In this document: positions 42,009-51,767 of the stretch, in pieces
Position numbering within the stretch: position 1 is the stretch's first letter
Layout of the letters: every line of letters starts with the position of its first letter
Source of the DNA: Erythrobacteraceae bacterium CFH 75059
GTDB taxonomy: Bacteria; Pseudomonadota; Alphaproteobacteria; Sphingomonadales; Sphingomonadaceae
Length of the DNA stretch: 64,000 bases
NCBI GenBank assembly: GCA_004331795.1
Contig: SJSR01000007.1
Coordinates: 22,062 to 86,061, forward strand
Direction of reading: 5' to 3'
Position numbers and translations under genes: made by a program
Notes under the pieces: model-generated
Told to the model about the DNA's origin: nothing
Databases searched by the model: none
What the model saw: only the letters and a program-made list of their open reading frames with translations

Positions 42009-43774
42009 GCGGGCGCCACGGCCGCCGCCGCCCGGGCAACCAGCACGCGGGCCACCTCGAGCTTCGACATCTCGTCGAAGCTTTCCGTGCCTTCGGCCGT
42101 GATGAGGCTGATCGTGTTTCGCGTGCCGCCCATGACGTCCGTCGACACGTCGTTCGCCACGATCCAGTCCGCGCCCTTGCGCTTGCGCTTGCTGATCGCG
42201 TTGGGAATGACATTCTCGGTTTCGGCGGCAAAGCCGACCAGCAGGGCCGGACGGGCGCGGTTGGCCGCGACGCTGGCAAGGATGTCGGTGTTCTCCGTCA
42301 GCATGAGGGCAGGCGGCGCCGACCCGCGCTTCTTCATCTTTTCCGGCGCGACGTGCGCGGGTCGCCAGTCCGCCACCGCCGCGACCATGAAGGCGATGTC
42401 GGCGGGAAGAGCCTGCTTCACCGCGGCTGCCATCTCTTCCGCCGACTCGACGTCAATGCGGTCGACGCCGGGCGGCGTGGGCAAGGCGACCGGCCCGGCG
42501 ATCAGCGACACGCGGGCGCCGGCCGCAGCGGCCATGCCGGCGATGGCGAAGCCCTGTCGCCCGGAAGAGCGGTTGGCGAGGAAGCGCACGGGATCAATGG
42601 CTTCCCAGGTCGGACCGGCGGTCACCAGAACATGACGCCCTTCGAGCGGCCGTTCACCGCCCTCGGCGTCGAAGATGAACGTCTCGTGCGGCTGGGACAG
42701 CCCGCCCGCGCCGGCTCCGCTCTCGTCCAGCGGCTCGGGCGCCGCGGCGCCGGACCCCGTGCGCACCATGTGGTTGAGCGCCTGGCGGTCGGTCGGGGGG
42801 GCGGCGAACGCCTGTCCCTTGCGCGCCAGCAGCGGGGTGTCGCCGGCGTGGGAGAGCCTGTCCTCCGCACCGGGTGACGCGACGCAGTCCGCGCCGGGCC
42901 AGGGATCCGCCTGTGGGTCGGCTCCGGACCAGGGGTCGCCCGCCCCCTCGCCGTCCGGCGTGTCGAACCCCAGAGGCTGCGCCCGCCGCGCGGACCGCGG
43001 GATGATGGCGGACAGAAGACTGCCCAGCCCGCCGCGCGGACGCCCGTCCTCGGCTTCTTCGCCCTCCTCGCTCTCTTCGGCCTCTTCCGGCTCCAGCGCC
43101 TCGGCAGCCAGATCGTCGATCGTGAGCGCGGGCGCCTGCGGCCCGGAGAGCGCAGCGCCAGCCGGGAGCAACGGCTGCGGAAGGCCAAGCTGCGCCGCCA
43201 GCGCGGCCCAGATTTCGTCCGGCTCCGGCAGACGGCCCGGACCGGTTTCCCCGCACGCCATGCTCCCCTCGGCGGGATCGAGCACTGTCACCCCCGCGTC
43301 GCGCAGGCGGTCCACATTGCGGCGGGTCGCCTCGTGCTGCCACATGCGCACGTTCATCGCCGGCACCGCGACGACGGGCTTGTCCGTGGCAAGGATCAGG
43401 GTGGTGGCGAGATCGTCGGCGATGCCGGCCGCCATCTTGGCGAGCAGATCGGCGGTGGCCGGGCACACGACGACCAGATCCGCCTCGCGCGAGAGCTGGA
43501 TGTGCCCCATCTCCACCTCGTCCTTGAGGTCGAACAGGCTGGTGTAGACGCGGCTTCCCGACAGCGCGGCCAGCGCCATCGGGGTGACGAACTGCTGCCC
43601 TCCCTGTGTCACCACGCAGGTCACATCCAGCCCCGCGCGGCGGATCAGGCGCACAAGCTCGCACGCCTTGTACGCCGCGATGCCGCCACCGACCACCAGC
43701 AGGATGCGCCTTGCCCCGCCTGCTCCCTCGAACAGGGGCCCGGCCTCGTCCGTCCCGCCCGTGTCGGTGATCAT
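42005..43774 (-). CDS. coaBC: bifunctional CoaBC with long acidic linker
   Basis: Phosphopantothenoylcysteine synthetase/decarboxylase of coenzyme A synthesis. Counting from an upstream GTG at 43798, the decarboxylase domain covers about 30-205, with the [10 protein letters not shown] start, PAMNVRMW at 147-154 and the [13 protein letters not shown] flap at 181-193. The synthetase domain starts at [19 protein letters not shown] (about 388). Between them lie about 175 residues not seen in ordinary CoaBC proteins of about 400 residues: an acidic run ([14 protein letters not shown]) and low-complexity Asp/Pro/Trp/Ala sequence. ATG 43774 is used; the true start among four candidates is uncertain. 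Confidence 0.93.
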   Translation of the reverse strand: MITDTGGTDEAGPLFEGAGGARRILLVVGGGIAAYKACELVRLIRRAGLDVTCVVTQGGQQFVTPMALAALSGSRVYTSLFDLKDEVEMGHIQLSREADLVVVCPATADLLAKMAAGIADDLATTLILATDKPVVAVPAMNVRMWQHEATRRNVDRLRDAGVTVLDPAEGSMACGETGPGRLPEPDEIWAALAAQLGLPQPLLPAGAALSGPQAPALTIDDLAAEALEPEEAEESEEGEEAEDGRPRGGLGSLLSAIIPRSARRAQPLGFDTPDGEGAGDPWSGADPQADPWPGADCVASPGAEDRLSHAGDTPLLARKGQAFAAPPTDRQALNHMVRTGSGAAAPEPLDESGAGAGGLSQPHETFIFDAEGGERPLEGRHVLVTAGPTWEAIDPVRFLANRSSGRQGFAIAGMAAAAGARVSLIAGPVALPTPPGVDRIDVESAEEMAAAVKQALPADIAFMVAAVADWRPAHVAPEKMKKRGSAPPALMLTENTDILASVAANRARPALLVGFAAETENVIPNAISKRKRKGADWIVANDVSTDVMGGTRNTISLITAEGTESFDEMSKLEVARVLVARAAAAVAPA

Positions 43775-43884
43775 CTCTGTGCCCATTCCTCTCACCACCT
43801 GCCCGCCCGGTCGCCTCCGCCCTGCCCGCAGCGCCGGCGCAGTGCGGTCGCCATGGCCAGCATCAGGGGCAGCATGGCTGATAA

Positions 43885-43902
43885 GGCGTTAAGCTTAGCG
43901 CC
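43885..43902. promoter_or_regulatory. imperfect 18-bp palindrome upstream of coaBC
   Basis: GGCGTTAAGCTTAGCGCC is a palindrome with one mismatched pair, centred on AAGCTT, in the 178-base spacer between ubiB and coaBC (both minus strand). It is AT-richer than its surroundings and could be an operator in the coaBC promoter or part of the ubiB terminator. No factor can be named. Confidence 0.35.
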
Positions 43903-43952
43903 GTGCGAGAGAACATGGTTAACAAGTCACTTCTGACCTGTCGATGCGCCGC

Positions 43953-45506
43953 TCAGCCGATGAAGCCCTGGAGAGCGGCGAGCCAGGCGGCACCGGCGCC
44001 TGCCGCGGCCGCAAGCACCAGTGGCCAGGTGCGGCGCTGCCGGCGGCGGCGTTCCCAGATCAGCTCGACCTTGGGCACTGGCGGCGGCTCGGGCGCGCCC
44101 CCGCGCGGCGGGTACAGCTCTTCCAGGCGACGCAGCAGCGCCGGCAGGCGCGCAAGCGTTTCGGCGCCTTCGCGCAGCCGGCGGGCGATCACCGCTTCCG
44201 GCCCCAGTTCGTCGCGCACCCAGCTGCGCACGAACGGGCCGGCCACCTCCCACATGTTGATTTGCGGGTCGAGCTGCGTCGCGACGCCTTCGACCATGAC
44301 CATCGTCTTCTGAAGCAGCAGCAGATGCGGCTGGGTCTGCATCTCGAACTCGCGGGTGATGGCGAACAGCCCGTCGAGCATCTGGCCGACGGACAGCTCA
44401 CTGACCGGCTTGCCGCGCATCGGCTCGCCCACGGCGCGCAGGGCCGTGGCGAATTCCTCCACCGAGTGGTGGCTCGGCACGTACTGGGCCTCGAAATGGA
44501 TCTCGGCCACGCGCCGGTAGTCGCCGGTGGTCAGGCCGTAGAGGATTTCCGCCAGCCACACCCGCGCCTGCCGGTCGATCCGGCCCATGATGCCGAAATC
44601 GATGGCGACGATCGTGCCGTCGGGCTCCACGAACAGATTGCCCTGGTGCATGTCGGCATGGAAGAATCCGGCCGTGATCGCCTGGGTCAGGAAGGTGAGC
44701 ACCAGCGTGCTGGCGAGTGCGGGCAGGTCGTGCCCGGCGGCGCGCAGCGCGTCGGTGTCGCTGATCTTGATGCCGTCGATCCACTCCGAGGTCAGCACCC
44801 GGCTGTTGGTCCGGTCCCAGTCGATCTGCGGCACGCGGAACCCCTCGACCGCGACCATCGCCTGCGCCAGTTCGCTGGCCGCGGCCGCTTCGCGCCGGAA
44901 GTCCAGCTCGCGGGCGGTCCAGCGCTTGAAGTTCGCAATCACCAGCCGCGGCCGCAGCCGCCGGGCCTCGCCGCCAAAGGCCTCCAGGTGCGCGGCCGCC
45001 CACTCGTAGGTGTCGATGTCCCGCCGGAAGCGTTCGGAGATCCCCGGCCGCAGCACCTTGACGGCGACATCCCGGCCATCCGTCGTGACGGCGCGATGGA
45101 CCTGCGCGATCGACGCCGCCCCGACCGGCACCGGGTCGACCGACCGGAACAGCGCCTCGACAGGGCGGTTGAAGCTCGTCTCGATGACCTGCTCGATGGC
45201 CGCGTAGGGCACGGGCGGCAGGCTGTCCTGAAGGCTCAGGAGATTGCGCGCGGCCTCGTCCCCGACAAGATCGGGCCGCGTCGCCAGCGTCTGCCCGAGC
45301 TTGATGGCCGCCGGCCCGATGGCCCGGAACGCCCCGGCATAGTCCGGCTGAGCCGGCTGTCGGGTGCCAAGCCGCGCCAGCCTGACGAGGCGGCGGACAG
45401 GATCGGGCGTGCTCGGGTCACGCTCGATGCCCCGGAGCGCGCCGTAGCCCGCGAGGGTCCGCCCCCAGCCGAGCAGGCGCAGGATGTGCGTCACAGGGCG
45501 GGTCAT
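43953..45506 (-). CDS. ubiB: ubiquinone biosynthesis kinase-like protein UbiB
   Basis: Atypical ABC1/ADCK kinase-ATPase needed for ubiquinone synthesis, 517 residues from ATG 45506. Visible features are the KxGQ motif AAIKLGQTLA, the Ala-rich loop GAASIAQVHRA, the Lys in VAVKVLRPG, HADMHQGNLFV and AIDFGIMGRI. One or two C-terminal membrane helices follow (TWPLVLAAAAGAGAAWLAAL). The long frame upstream of the ATG lies within ubiE. It follows ubiE after 62 bases. Confidence 0.95.
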   Translation of the reverse strand: MTRPVTHILRLLGWGRTLAGYGALRGIERDPSTPDPVRRLVRLARLGTRQPAQPDYAGAFRAIGPAAIKLGQTLATRPDLVGDEAARNLLSLQDSLPPVPYAAIEQVIETSFNRPVEALFRSVDPVPVGAASIAQVHRAVTTDGRDVAVKVLRPGISERFRRDIDTYEWAAAHLEAFGGEARRLRPRLVIANFKRWTARELDFRREAAAASELAQAMVAVEGFRVPQIDWDRTNSRVLTSEWIDGIKISDTDALRAAGHDLPALASTLVLTFLTQAITAGFFHADMHQGNLFVEPDGTIVAIDFGIMGRIDRQARVWLAEILYGLTTGDYRRVAEIHFEAQYVPSHHSVEEFATALRAVGEPMRGKPVSELSVGQMLDGLFAITREFEMQTQPHLLLLQKTMVMVEGVATQLDPQINMWEVAGPFVRSWVRDELGPEAVIARRLREGAETLARLPALLRRLEELYPPRGGAPEPPPVPKVELIWERRRRQRRTWPLVLAAAAGAGAAWLAALQGFIG

Positions 45507-45568
45507 CGCGCCCGCCGCCCGGCTGCGCGGCAGGCCGCCACGATGCGCCGCGCCGCGTCCGCCATGGC

Positions 45569-46300
45569 TCAGACCTTCCAGCCGGAATGGATGGCGACGA
45601 GTCCGCCCATGATCGGCTCGACGCGCACCTGCCCGAACCCGGCGTCGCGGATCATTCCGGCGAACCGCTCCATCGGCGGAAACCGCCGGATCGATTCGAC
45701 CAGATAGCGGTAGCTGTCCTCGTCCCCCGCGATCGCCTTCCCCAGCCGCGGCACGACCTTGGCGGAGTACAGGTCGTAGGCCTCGCTGACGCCCGGCCAC
45801 GTCAGCGTCGAGAACTCCAGGCAGAAGAACCGCCCGCCAAAGCGCAGCACACGGTGCGCCTCGGTCAGCGCCTGCTCCATCCGGGTGACGTTGCGGATGC
45901 CGAAGGCGATGGTGTAGGCATCGAAGCTCGCGTCGGGGAACGACAGCGCTTCGGCGTTCTGGCGCGACCAGACGAGCGTCTCGAGGCCCCTGCGCGCCGC
46001 CCGCTCCCTGCCGACATCGAGCATGTCCGGATTGATGTCGGCCACCGTGACCCGTGCCCCGCGGCGCGCCATGCGGAAGGCGATGTCGCCCGTGCCGCCG
46101 GCCATGTCGAGAATGTCCTCGCCGGGCCGCGGCTTCACACGGCTGACGAAGCGCGACTTCCAGGCGCGGTGCAGGCCGCCCGACATGGCATCGTTCATGA
46201 GGTCGTAGCGGCCCGCCACGCTGCTGAACACCGCGCCGACGCGCCGCGTCTTCTCCTCGGGCGAGACTTCGGCGTAGCCAAACGAAACAGTGTCGCTCAT
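45569..46300 (-). CDS. ubiE: UbiE C-methyltransferase
   Basis: SAM-dependent C-methyltransferase of ubiquinone/menaquinone synthesis, 243 residues from ATG 46300 (MSDTVSFGYAEVSPEEK). Signatures are VFSSVAGRYDLMNDAMSGGLHR, motif I LDMAGGTGDIAFR and the family motif FRFGGRFFCLEFS. It is followed by ubiB and is divergent from mutM with a 56-base gap that must hold both promoters. Confidence 0.96.
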   Translation of the reverse strand: MSDTVSFGYAEVSPEEKTRRVGAVFSSVAGRYDLMNDAMSGGLHRAWKSRFVSRVKPRPGEDILDMAGGTGDIAFRMARRGARVTVADINPDMLDVGRERAARRGLETLVWSRQNAEALSFPDASFDAYTIAFGIRNVTRMEQALTEAHRVLRFGGRFFCLEFSTLTWPGVSEAYDLYSAKVVPRLGKAIAGDEDSYRYLVESIRRFPPMERFAGMIRDAGFGQVRVEPIMGGLVAIHSGWKV

Positions 46301-46356
46301 CGCCGCTCGCCTTAGGGGCAATTGCCCGCCCCGCAAAGGGTGATACAGCACGCGTC

Positions 46357-47172
46357 ATGCCCGAGCTTCCCGAAGTCGAAACCACGGTGCGCGGGCTTGC
46401 CCTGCATCTCGACGGCCGCCGCATCGAGCGCGTGCGGGTCCTGCGCGAAGGGCTGCGCTACCCGTTTCCCCGCGACCTCGCCGCGCGTCTCACCGGCGCC
46501 CGCATCACCGGCCTTGGCCGGCGCGCGAAATACGGGCTCATCCATGGCGACCGGGGTGACACGCTCGTGTTCCACCTCGGCATGAGCGGGCGCTGGCGCA
46601 TCGACCCGTCGGCGGGGGACCGGCACGATCACCTCCTCATCGAGGCGGAGGGCCGCACCTTTGCGCTCAACGATCCGCGCCGCTTCGGTTTCGTCGATCT
46701 GGTCGGAACGGAGGGGCTCGACCGCTGGACCGGGTTCGCCCGACTGGGACCCGAACCGCTCGGCACCGGGTTCACGCCGGCGCACCTGCGGACGGCGCTG
46801 AGCGGGCGGCGGCAGGCGATCAAGCTGGCCCTGCTCGACCAGCGGATCGTCGCCGGCCTCGGCAACATCTATGTCTGCGAAGCGCTGTGGCACGCGCGGG
46901 TCAGCCCGCTGCGGCCGGCGGGCGCGGTGTCCGCCGCCGCGCTCGGCCGGGTGGTCGCCGCCACGCGGCTGGTGCTGGAGCAGTCGATCGCGGCGGGCGG
47001 CTCCACCTTGCGCGACTTCCTGCAGCCCGACGGCGCGCTCGGCTACTTCGCCAGCCGCTTTTCCGTCTATGGCCGCGAGGGCGAGCCGTGCCTGCGGCCA
47101 CGCTGCGGCACCGTCGTGCGGATCGTGCAGGGCGGCCGAAGCACCTGGCATTGCCCCCGCTGCCAGCGGTGA
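46357..47172 (+). CDS. mutM: formamidopyrimidine-DNA glycosylase
   Basis: Bifunctional glycosylase/AP lyase that removes 8-oxoguanine and ring-opened purines. The 271-residue protein starts MPELPEVETTVRGL (catalytic Pro2 and Glu3), has Lys near 60 (FHLGMSGRW context), the helix-two-turn-helix GLGNIYVCEALW, and the C-terminal zinc finger with Cys pairs CLRPRC and CPRC. Confidence 0.97.
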   Translation: MPELPEVETTVRGLALHLDGRRIERVRVLREGLRYPFPRDLAARLTGARITGLGRRAKYGLIHGDRGDTLVFHLGMSGRWRIDPSAGDRHDHLLIEAEGRTFALNDPRRFGFVDLVGTEGLDRWTGFARLGPEPLGTGFTPAHLRTALSGRRQAIKLALLDQRIVAGLGNIYVCEALWHARVSPLRPAGAVSAAALGRVVAATRLVLEQSIAAGGSTLRDFLQPDGALGYFASRFSVYGREGEPCLRPRCGTVVRIVQGGRSTWHCPRCQR

Positions 47173-47192
47173 GGGGCACGCGTGAGGCCGGC

Positions 47193-47221
47193 TTGACGGG
47201 CGCGGCGCGAGCCGGTAACGG
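47193..47221 (+). promoter_or_regulatory. candidate sigma-70 promoter of rpsT
   Basis: TTGACG (47193-47198) and TAACGG (47216-47221) are 17 bases apart. Transcription would begin about 85 bases before the rpsT ATG. The -10 match is weak. Confidence 0.4.
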
Positions 47222-47312
47222 CGAGCACTTGCGGCGGTCCGACCGTCCGCTCCCACTCGCCCCATCAAGCACAGGACGATCGCCCGCAGGCGGTCGATGA
47301 CGAAGGACTGAC

Positions 47313-47573
47313 ATGGCCAACACGCCGCAGGCACGCAAGCGTATCCGTCGCAACCAGTCGCGCGCTGCCATCAATTCCGCGCGGGTGAGCCGGATCCGCA
47401 CGTTCGTGAAGCAGGTCGAAAGCGCCATTGCCGCCGGCGACCGCGAGCAGGCGGCGGCAGCGCTCAAGAAGGCGCAGCCCGAGCTGGCGCGTGGCGTGGC
47501 GCGGGGTGTGCTGCACAAGAACACCGCGGCGCGCAAATACTCCCGCCTGACCAAGCGCGTCGCCGCGCTCTGA
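47313..47573 (+). CDS. rpsT: 30S ribosomal protein S20
   Basis: Basic 86-residue 16S rRNA-binding protein, beginning [20 protein letters not shown] with the family motif [11 protein letters not shown] and ending in [24 protein letters not shown] precedes the ATG. It lies just upstream of dnaA, the normal alphaproteobacterial order, and is followed by a terminator. Confidence 0.98.
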   Translation: MANTPQARKRIRRNQSRAAINSARVSRIRTFVKQVESAIAAGDREQAAAALKKAQPELARGVARGVLHKNTAARKYSRLTKRVAAL

Positions 47574-47631
47574 CGCCGACCGGCGCCGCTGCGCGCCTGT
47601 CTCTGTCACTGAAAGATCTCTGACCGTGCGC

Positions 47632-47662
47632 AGCGGCTCCGCCCATGGCGAGAGCCGCTTTC
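47632..47662 (+). terminator. rpsT terminator
   Basis: AGCGGCTC (47632-47639) pairs with GAGCCGCT (47652-47659), with a 12-base loop and a short TTT after the stem. It lies 59 bases beyond the rpsT stop. Confidence 0.65.
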
Positions 47663-48034
47663 GCGTGTCAGGCTGTCACATGGCACCTTCGCTCGACCGG
47701 ATCGGCAATGCCCCCGGCGCGCCGCCGATTCGTGCCTCCTTGCGAGCCTGAAGTCTTTGCAAAACAGCAATTTAGATTGACTTCTGCGGGTCTCGCGGTG
47801 TCAAGCCGCATTATTTCTGTTTTTTTACGCCGATGCTCTTGCCGGCTGTCGCGCCGGCGACCTACAACCCCGCTCGAGACGCATGGCCGGGAGCATCGCA
47901 CGGGTGATCCGGTCGGCCATGGCGGCCTCACGCACAATCCGGGGGACGTGATTCGGCATCGCACGGGGGTGGGATGCAGGATGAAAAAACGCGCCCGCCG
48001 CACGGAACGAGCCGAGAGGAGCGAGGGGAGCTTC
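47663..48034 (+). promoter_or_regulatory. dnaA upstream region with AT-rich patch
   Basis: There is no gene here. A patch at about 47757-47830 is strikingly AT-rich for this genome (it includes TTGACT, CATTATTT and a run of seven T) and probably holds the dnaA promoter, though no well-spaced -35/-10 pair is evident. TTGAC and GTCAA at 47777 and 47800 form a short inverted repeat. No TTATCCACA-type DnaA boxes were seen, so there is no sign of oriC here. A GAGGGGAG ribosome site lies just before 48035. Confidence 0.5.
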
Positions 48035-49489
48035 ATGACCAGCCAACGCCCAGGACATGCTGCCCGGCCGGTGTCATCGGCATGCGCGGAGGACGAGCAG
48101 GAAACTGTCGCCCTCGCCGCGGACTGGGCGGACATCAGCCTCGGTCTGCGCAAGGATCTGGGTCAGCAAGCGCACGCGCAGTGGATCAAGCCGATCCGCC
48201 TCGGCGGGTTCTGCGCCGAGACGGGCACCCTCGAGCTTCATCTGCCTACCGAATTTTCCGCCGACTGGGTGCAGCGCAAGTTCCACGACCGGCTGGCGCT
48301 GGCGTGGAAGATCGCCCGCAGCGAGGTGCGGCATCTCAAGATCACGGCTCAGCCGGGACGACGCCAGACTCACGAGCTTCAGATTTCGGTCGCCCCGCAC
48401 GGCGGCGCGGATCAGCCGGTGGTGCCGCTGCGCGCGGGAGACGCGCCGGCAGAAAGCTTCACCGCAGCCGCGAGCCTCGATCCCACCCTCACCTTCGCGG
48501 CCTTCGTCACCGGCGAGGCCAATGTGCTGGCCTGCAACGCGGCGCAGCGCATGGCCGCGCCCGAGCCGCCGCAGTTCGCGCCGCTCTACCTCAAGGCCGC
48601 CACCGGTCAGGGCAAGACCCACCTGCTGCACGCCATCGGCCACGCGTTTCTGCAGACGCATCCGCGGGCGCGGATCTTCTACTGCTCGGCCGAACGGTTC
48701 ATGATCGAGTTCGTGCAGGCGCTGAAGGCGCAGCAGACGCTGGAGTTCAAGTCCCGCCTGCGGTCCTTCGACCTGCTGCTGGTCGACGACATCCAGTTCA
48801 TCATCGGCAAGGCCTCGGCGCAGGAGGAACTGCTGTACACGATCGACGCGCTGCTGGCCGAGGGCAAGCGGCTCGTGTTCGCCGCCGATCGCGCGCCGCA
48901 GGCGCTGGACGGGGTGGAACCGCGCCTGCTCAGCCGCCTGTCGATGGGGCTGGTCGCGGACATGCAGGCCGCCGACATCGACCTGCGCCGCGCCATTCTC
49001 GAATCGAAGCTGACCCGGTTCGCGCCCCTGTCCGTGCCGGACGATGTGATCGACTATCTCGCCCGGACCATCACCCGCAACATCCGCGAGCTTGTCGGCG
49101 GGCTCAACAAGCTCATCGCCTACGCCCAGCTCACCGGCCAGGAGGTGTCGCTGCAGCTTGCCGACGAGCAGCTGTCGGACATCCTGTCGGCCAATCGCCG
49201 CCGGATCACCATTGACGAGATCCAGCGCACCGTGTGCCAGTTCTACCGCATCGACCGCACGGAAATGGCATCCAAGCGCCGCGCGCGCGCGGTGGTCCGC
49301 CCGCGCCAGGTGGCGATGTACCTCGCCAAGGTGCTGACCCCCCGCTCCTATCCCGAGATCGGCCGCAAGTTCGGCGGACGCGACCATTCCACCGTGATCC
49401 ATGCGGTGCGCCTGATCGAGGAGCTGCGCGTGCGCGATGCCGACATGGACGGCGACGTGCGCAGCCTGCTGAGACAGCTGGAATCCTGA
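48035..49489 (+). CDS. dnaA: chromosomal replication initiator DnaA
   Basis: Replication initiator ATPase, 484 residues. The N-terminal domain I is at about 28-95 (WIKPIRLGG), a variable linker follows, Walker A ATGQGKTHLLHAI is near 190, Walker B LLLVDDIQFI near 248, and the C-terminal DNA-binding domain carries KFGGRDHSTVIHAV. ATG 48035 follows GAGGGGAG; the open frame upstream is the AT-rich control region. The P-loop has Ala-Thr in place of the usual leading Gly residues. Confidence 0.96.
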   Translation: MTSQRPGHAARPVSSACAEDEQETVALAADWADISLGLRKDLGQQAHAQWIKPIRLGGFCAETGTLELHLPTEFSADWVQRKFHDRLALAWKIARSEVRHLKITAQPGRRQTHELQISVAPHGGADQPVVPLRAGDAPAESFTAAASLDPTLTFAAFVTGEANVLACNAAQRMAAPEPPQFAPLYLKAATGQGKTHLLHAIGHAFLQTHPRARIFYCSAERFMIEFVQALKAQQTLEFKSRLRSFDLLLVDDIQFIIGKASAQEELLYTIDALLAEGKRLVFAADRAPQALDGVEPRLLSRLSMGLVADMQAADIDLRRAILESKLTRFAPLSVPDDVIDYLARTITRNIRELVGGLNKLIAYAQLTGQEVSLQLADEQLSDILSANRRRITIDEIQRTVCQFYRIDRTEMASKRRARAVVRPRQVAMYLAKVLTPRSYPEIGRKFGGRDHSTVIHAVRLIEELRVRDADMDGDVRSLLRQLES

Positions 49490-49513
49490 CCCGCACGAGC
49501 TAGGAAGGCGGCC

Positions 49514-50290
49514 ATGCCCCTGCCGCCCGACCGCCTCGAGCGTTTTGCCCGTCACATCGTCCTCCCGGAGATCGGCGGCGCGGGACAGGTCGCGCTCGCC
49601 AGCGCTCACGTCGCGCTGGTCGGGCTTGGCGGCATCGGCTCGCCGGCGCTGCAGTATCTCGCGGCTGCGGGAGTCGGCCGGCTCACCCTGATCGACAGCG
49701 ACACGGTCGATGCCAGCAATCTCCAGCGCCAGACCATCTTCACCGAACGGGACGTCGGCCATGGCAAGGCCGTGGCGGCGCGCCGCTGGCTGGCCAATTT
49801 CGACCGGCAGCTGGATGTCGGGGTCAGCGATTCGCGCCTGACGCGGGACAATGCCGCCACGCTTCTCGCCGGCGCGGCGCTGGTTCTCGACGGGACCGAC
49901 ACCTTTGCCACCCGCCTCGCGGTGTCGGACGCCTGCGTCGCGCTGGAAGTGCCGCTTCTCTCCGCCGCGGTGGGGCGGTTCCAGGGACAGGTCGGCGCCT
50001 TTGCCGGACACCTGCCGGAGCAGCCCTGCTACCGCTGCTTCGTCGGCGACGCGTTCGACGCCGAGGATTGCGACACCTGCGCGGAGGACGGCATGCTCGG
50101 GGCGATGGCGGGCTGGACCGGCAGCTTCGCGGCCCTGCTTGCGGTGCGCGTGCTGGTCGCGGCGCACTCGCTCGCCTTCGCCCGCCCGCCGTGGGGCCGG
50201 CTGCACGTGCTTGACGGGCTGGCACCGGCCATGCGCCAGATCCGCATCAGCAAGGATCCCGCCTGCCGCACCTGCGGGTCGGGGGACTAG
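49514..50290 (+). CDS. MoeB/ThiF family adenylyltransferase
   Basis: E1-like enzyme that adenylates the C-terminus of a sulfur-carrier protein (MoaD or ThiS). The 258-residue product has the nucleotide motif GLGGIGSPALQYLAAAGVG, NLQRQTIFTERDVG with the Arg finger, and the zinc cysteines CYRC and CRTC. It lacks a rhodanese domain. It is encoded 24 bases after dnaA. Whether it serves molybdopterin or thiamine synthesis cannot be settled here, although thiC is in the same window. Confidence 0.92.
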   Translation: MPLPPDRLERFARHIVLPEIGGAGQVALASAHVALVGLGGIGSPALQYLAAAGVGRLTLIDSDTVDASNLQRQTIFTERDVGHGKAVAARRWLANFDRQLDVGVSDSRLTRDNAATLLAGAALVLDGTDTFATRLAVSDACVALEVPLLSAAVGRFQGQVGAFAGHLPEQPCYRCFVGDAFDAEDCDTCAEDGMLGAMAGWTGSFAALLAVRVLVAAHSLAFARPPWGRLHVLDGLAPAMRQIRISKDPACRTCGSGD

Positions 50291-50349
50291 CCTTCCGGCC
50301 GCGCCTGTGCTGCATTCGCGCCGACACGGATGACGGAGCGGGAGCGGAG

Positions 50350-51360
50350 ATGCGACACGCGCTTGGAACCATGGCGATCGCCATGGCGATGATGGCCACC
50401 CTCGGCGGCGCGTCGGCACGGGCGCAGGAGTGGACCCTCGTGATCCATGGGGGCGCCGGCGTCATCGAACGCGAGCGGATGACTCCCGAACGCGACGCGG
50501 CTGTGCGGGCGGCGCTGAACGCGGCGCTGGCGGCGGGCGGAGCGGTGCTCGACGGCGGCGGCTCGGCGCTCGACGCCGTGGAAGCGGCGGTGCGCGTGCT
50601 CGAGGACGACCCGAACTTCAACGCCGGGCGCGGCGCCGTGTTCACCGCGGACGGCACGAACGAGCTGGACGCCGCGATCATGGACGGCCGGTCGCGGGCG
50701 GCGGGCGCGGTGGCCGGCGTGACGGCGACCCGCAACCCGATCAGCCTCGCCCGCGCGGTGATGGAGCGCAGCGGGCATGTCATGCTGATCGGCGCCGGGG
50801 CGGACGCCTTCTCGCGCGCCGAAGGGCTGGAGCAGGCCGCACCAGAGTGGTTCGCCACGCCCGAACGGCGTGAACAGCTCGAACGCTGGCGGGCGGCGCA
50901 GCAGCAGGGACAGCGGCAGTCCGCCCTCGCGTTCGACCCCGACCACAAGTTCGGCACCGTCGGCGCCGTGGCGCGCGACAGCGCCGGCAACCTCGCCGCC
51001 GCGACCTCCACCGGCGGGGTGACGGGCAAGCGCTGGGGCCGCGTGGGCGATGCCCCGTTGATCGGCGCGGGCACGTTCGCCGACGCGACCTGCGCCGTAT
51101 CGGCGACCGGCGCGGGCGAGTTCTACATCCGCATGAACGTCGCGCACGAGATCTGTGCGCGGGTGCGGCTGTCGGGCGACCCGGTACAGCAGGCGGCCGA
51201 TGCCGTTCAGGCGGAGACGCTCCAGCTTGGGGGTAGTGGAGGCGTGATTGCACTGACGGCGGATGGCGCCCACGCCTTTTCGTTCAACACGCCGGGCATG
51301 TACCGCGGGGTGGCGCGGCGGGGCGCGGCGGCGACGGTGGCGATCTATGGGGACGAGTGA
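50350..51360 (+). CDS. exported isoaspartyl peptidase/L-asparaginase
   Basis: Ntn-hydrolase of the plant-type asparaginase family, 336 residues. A signal peptide (MAMMATLGGASARAQE) targets it to the periplasm. The alpha subunit starts WTLVIHGGAGVIERE and contains NFNAGRGAVFT. Self-cleavage would occur before the catalytic Thr in HKFGTVGAVARD, about residue 202. The substrate-binding Gly-rich motif is SATGAGEFYIR. It clears beta-aspartyl peptides or asparagine. Confidence 0.94.
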   Translation: MRHALGTMAIAMAMMATLGGASARAQEWTLVIHGGAGVIERERMTPERDAAVRAALNAALAAGGAVLDGGGSALDAVEAAVRVLEDDPNFNAGRGAVFTADGTNELDAAIMDGRSRAAGAVAGVTATRNPISLARAVMERSGHVMLIGAGADAFSRAEGLEQAAPEWFATPERREQLERWRAAQQQGQRQSALAFDPDHKFGTVGAVARDSAGNLAAATSTGGVTGKRWGRVGDAPLIGAGTFADATCAVSATGAGEFYIRMNVAHEICARVRLSGDPVQQAADAVQAETLQLGGSGGVIALTADGAHAFSFNTPGMYRGVARRGAAATVAIYGDE

Positions 51361-51414
51361 CACTCCGTCCGGTCGCGGCGCACCTCCCCGCCCCGCCTTT
51401 TGATCGGCACCGCC

Positions 51415-51747
51415 ATGCCATGGATGACCGCAGCACTGTATCTTGCCGCAGCCCTGTTCGAGATCGCCGGCTGCTTTGCAGTCTGGATGTGGTGGCGGCT
51501 CGACCGCACGCCGCTGTGGCTGGTGCCCGGCATTGCCAGCCTGTGCCTGTTCGCCTGGCTGCTGACCCTGGTCGACGCCGATCACGCCGGACGCACCTAC
51601 GCCGCCTACGGGAGCGTCTACATCCTCTCGGCCATTCTCTGGCTGTGGGGGGTGGAGCGCGTCCGGCCGGATCGCTGGGACCTGATCGGCGTCGCCGTCA
51701 GCCTCGTCGGTGCGGCCATCATCCTTTACGGTCCGCGGCCCCGCTGA
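51415..51747 (+). CDS. YnfA/UPF0060 family membrane protein
   Basis: A 110-residue protein with four transmembrane helices, clearly of the YnfA family ([22 protein letters not shown] and [20 protein letters not shown]). Family members resemble small multidrug resistance pumps, but the transported substrate is not established. ATG 51415 or the ATG three codons later may be the start; neither has a good ribosome site. Confidence 0.9.
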   Translation: MPWMTAALYLAAALFEIAGCFAVWMWWRLDRTPLWLVPGIASLCLFAWLLTLVDADHAGRTYAAYGSVYILSAILWLWGVERVRPDRWDLIGVAVSLVGAAIILYGPRPR

Positions 51748-51767
51748 CATGCGGCCGCAACGACGCG

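Noticed and set aside
43884..43925. TTAA motifs upstream of coaBC as a CtrA site
   Set aside because: They are about 35 bases apart; CtrA boxes need TTAA-N7-TTAA.
47663..48034. Replication origin next to dnaA
   Set aside because: No DnaA boxes were seen, and in alphaproteobacteria oriC is usually not beside dnaA.
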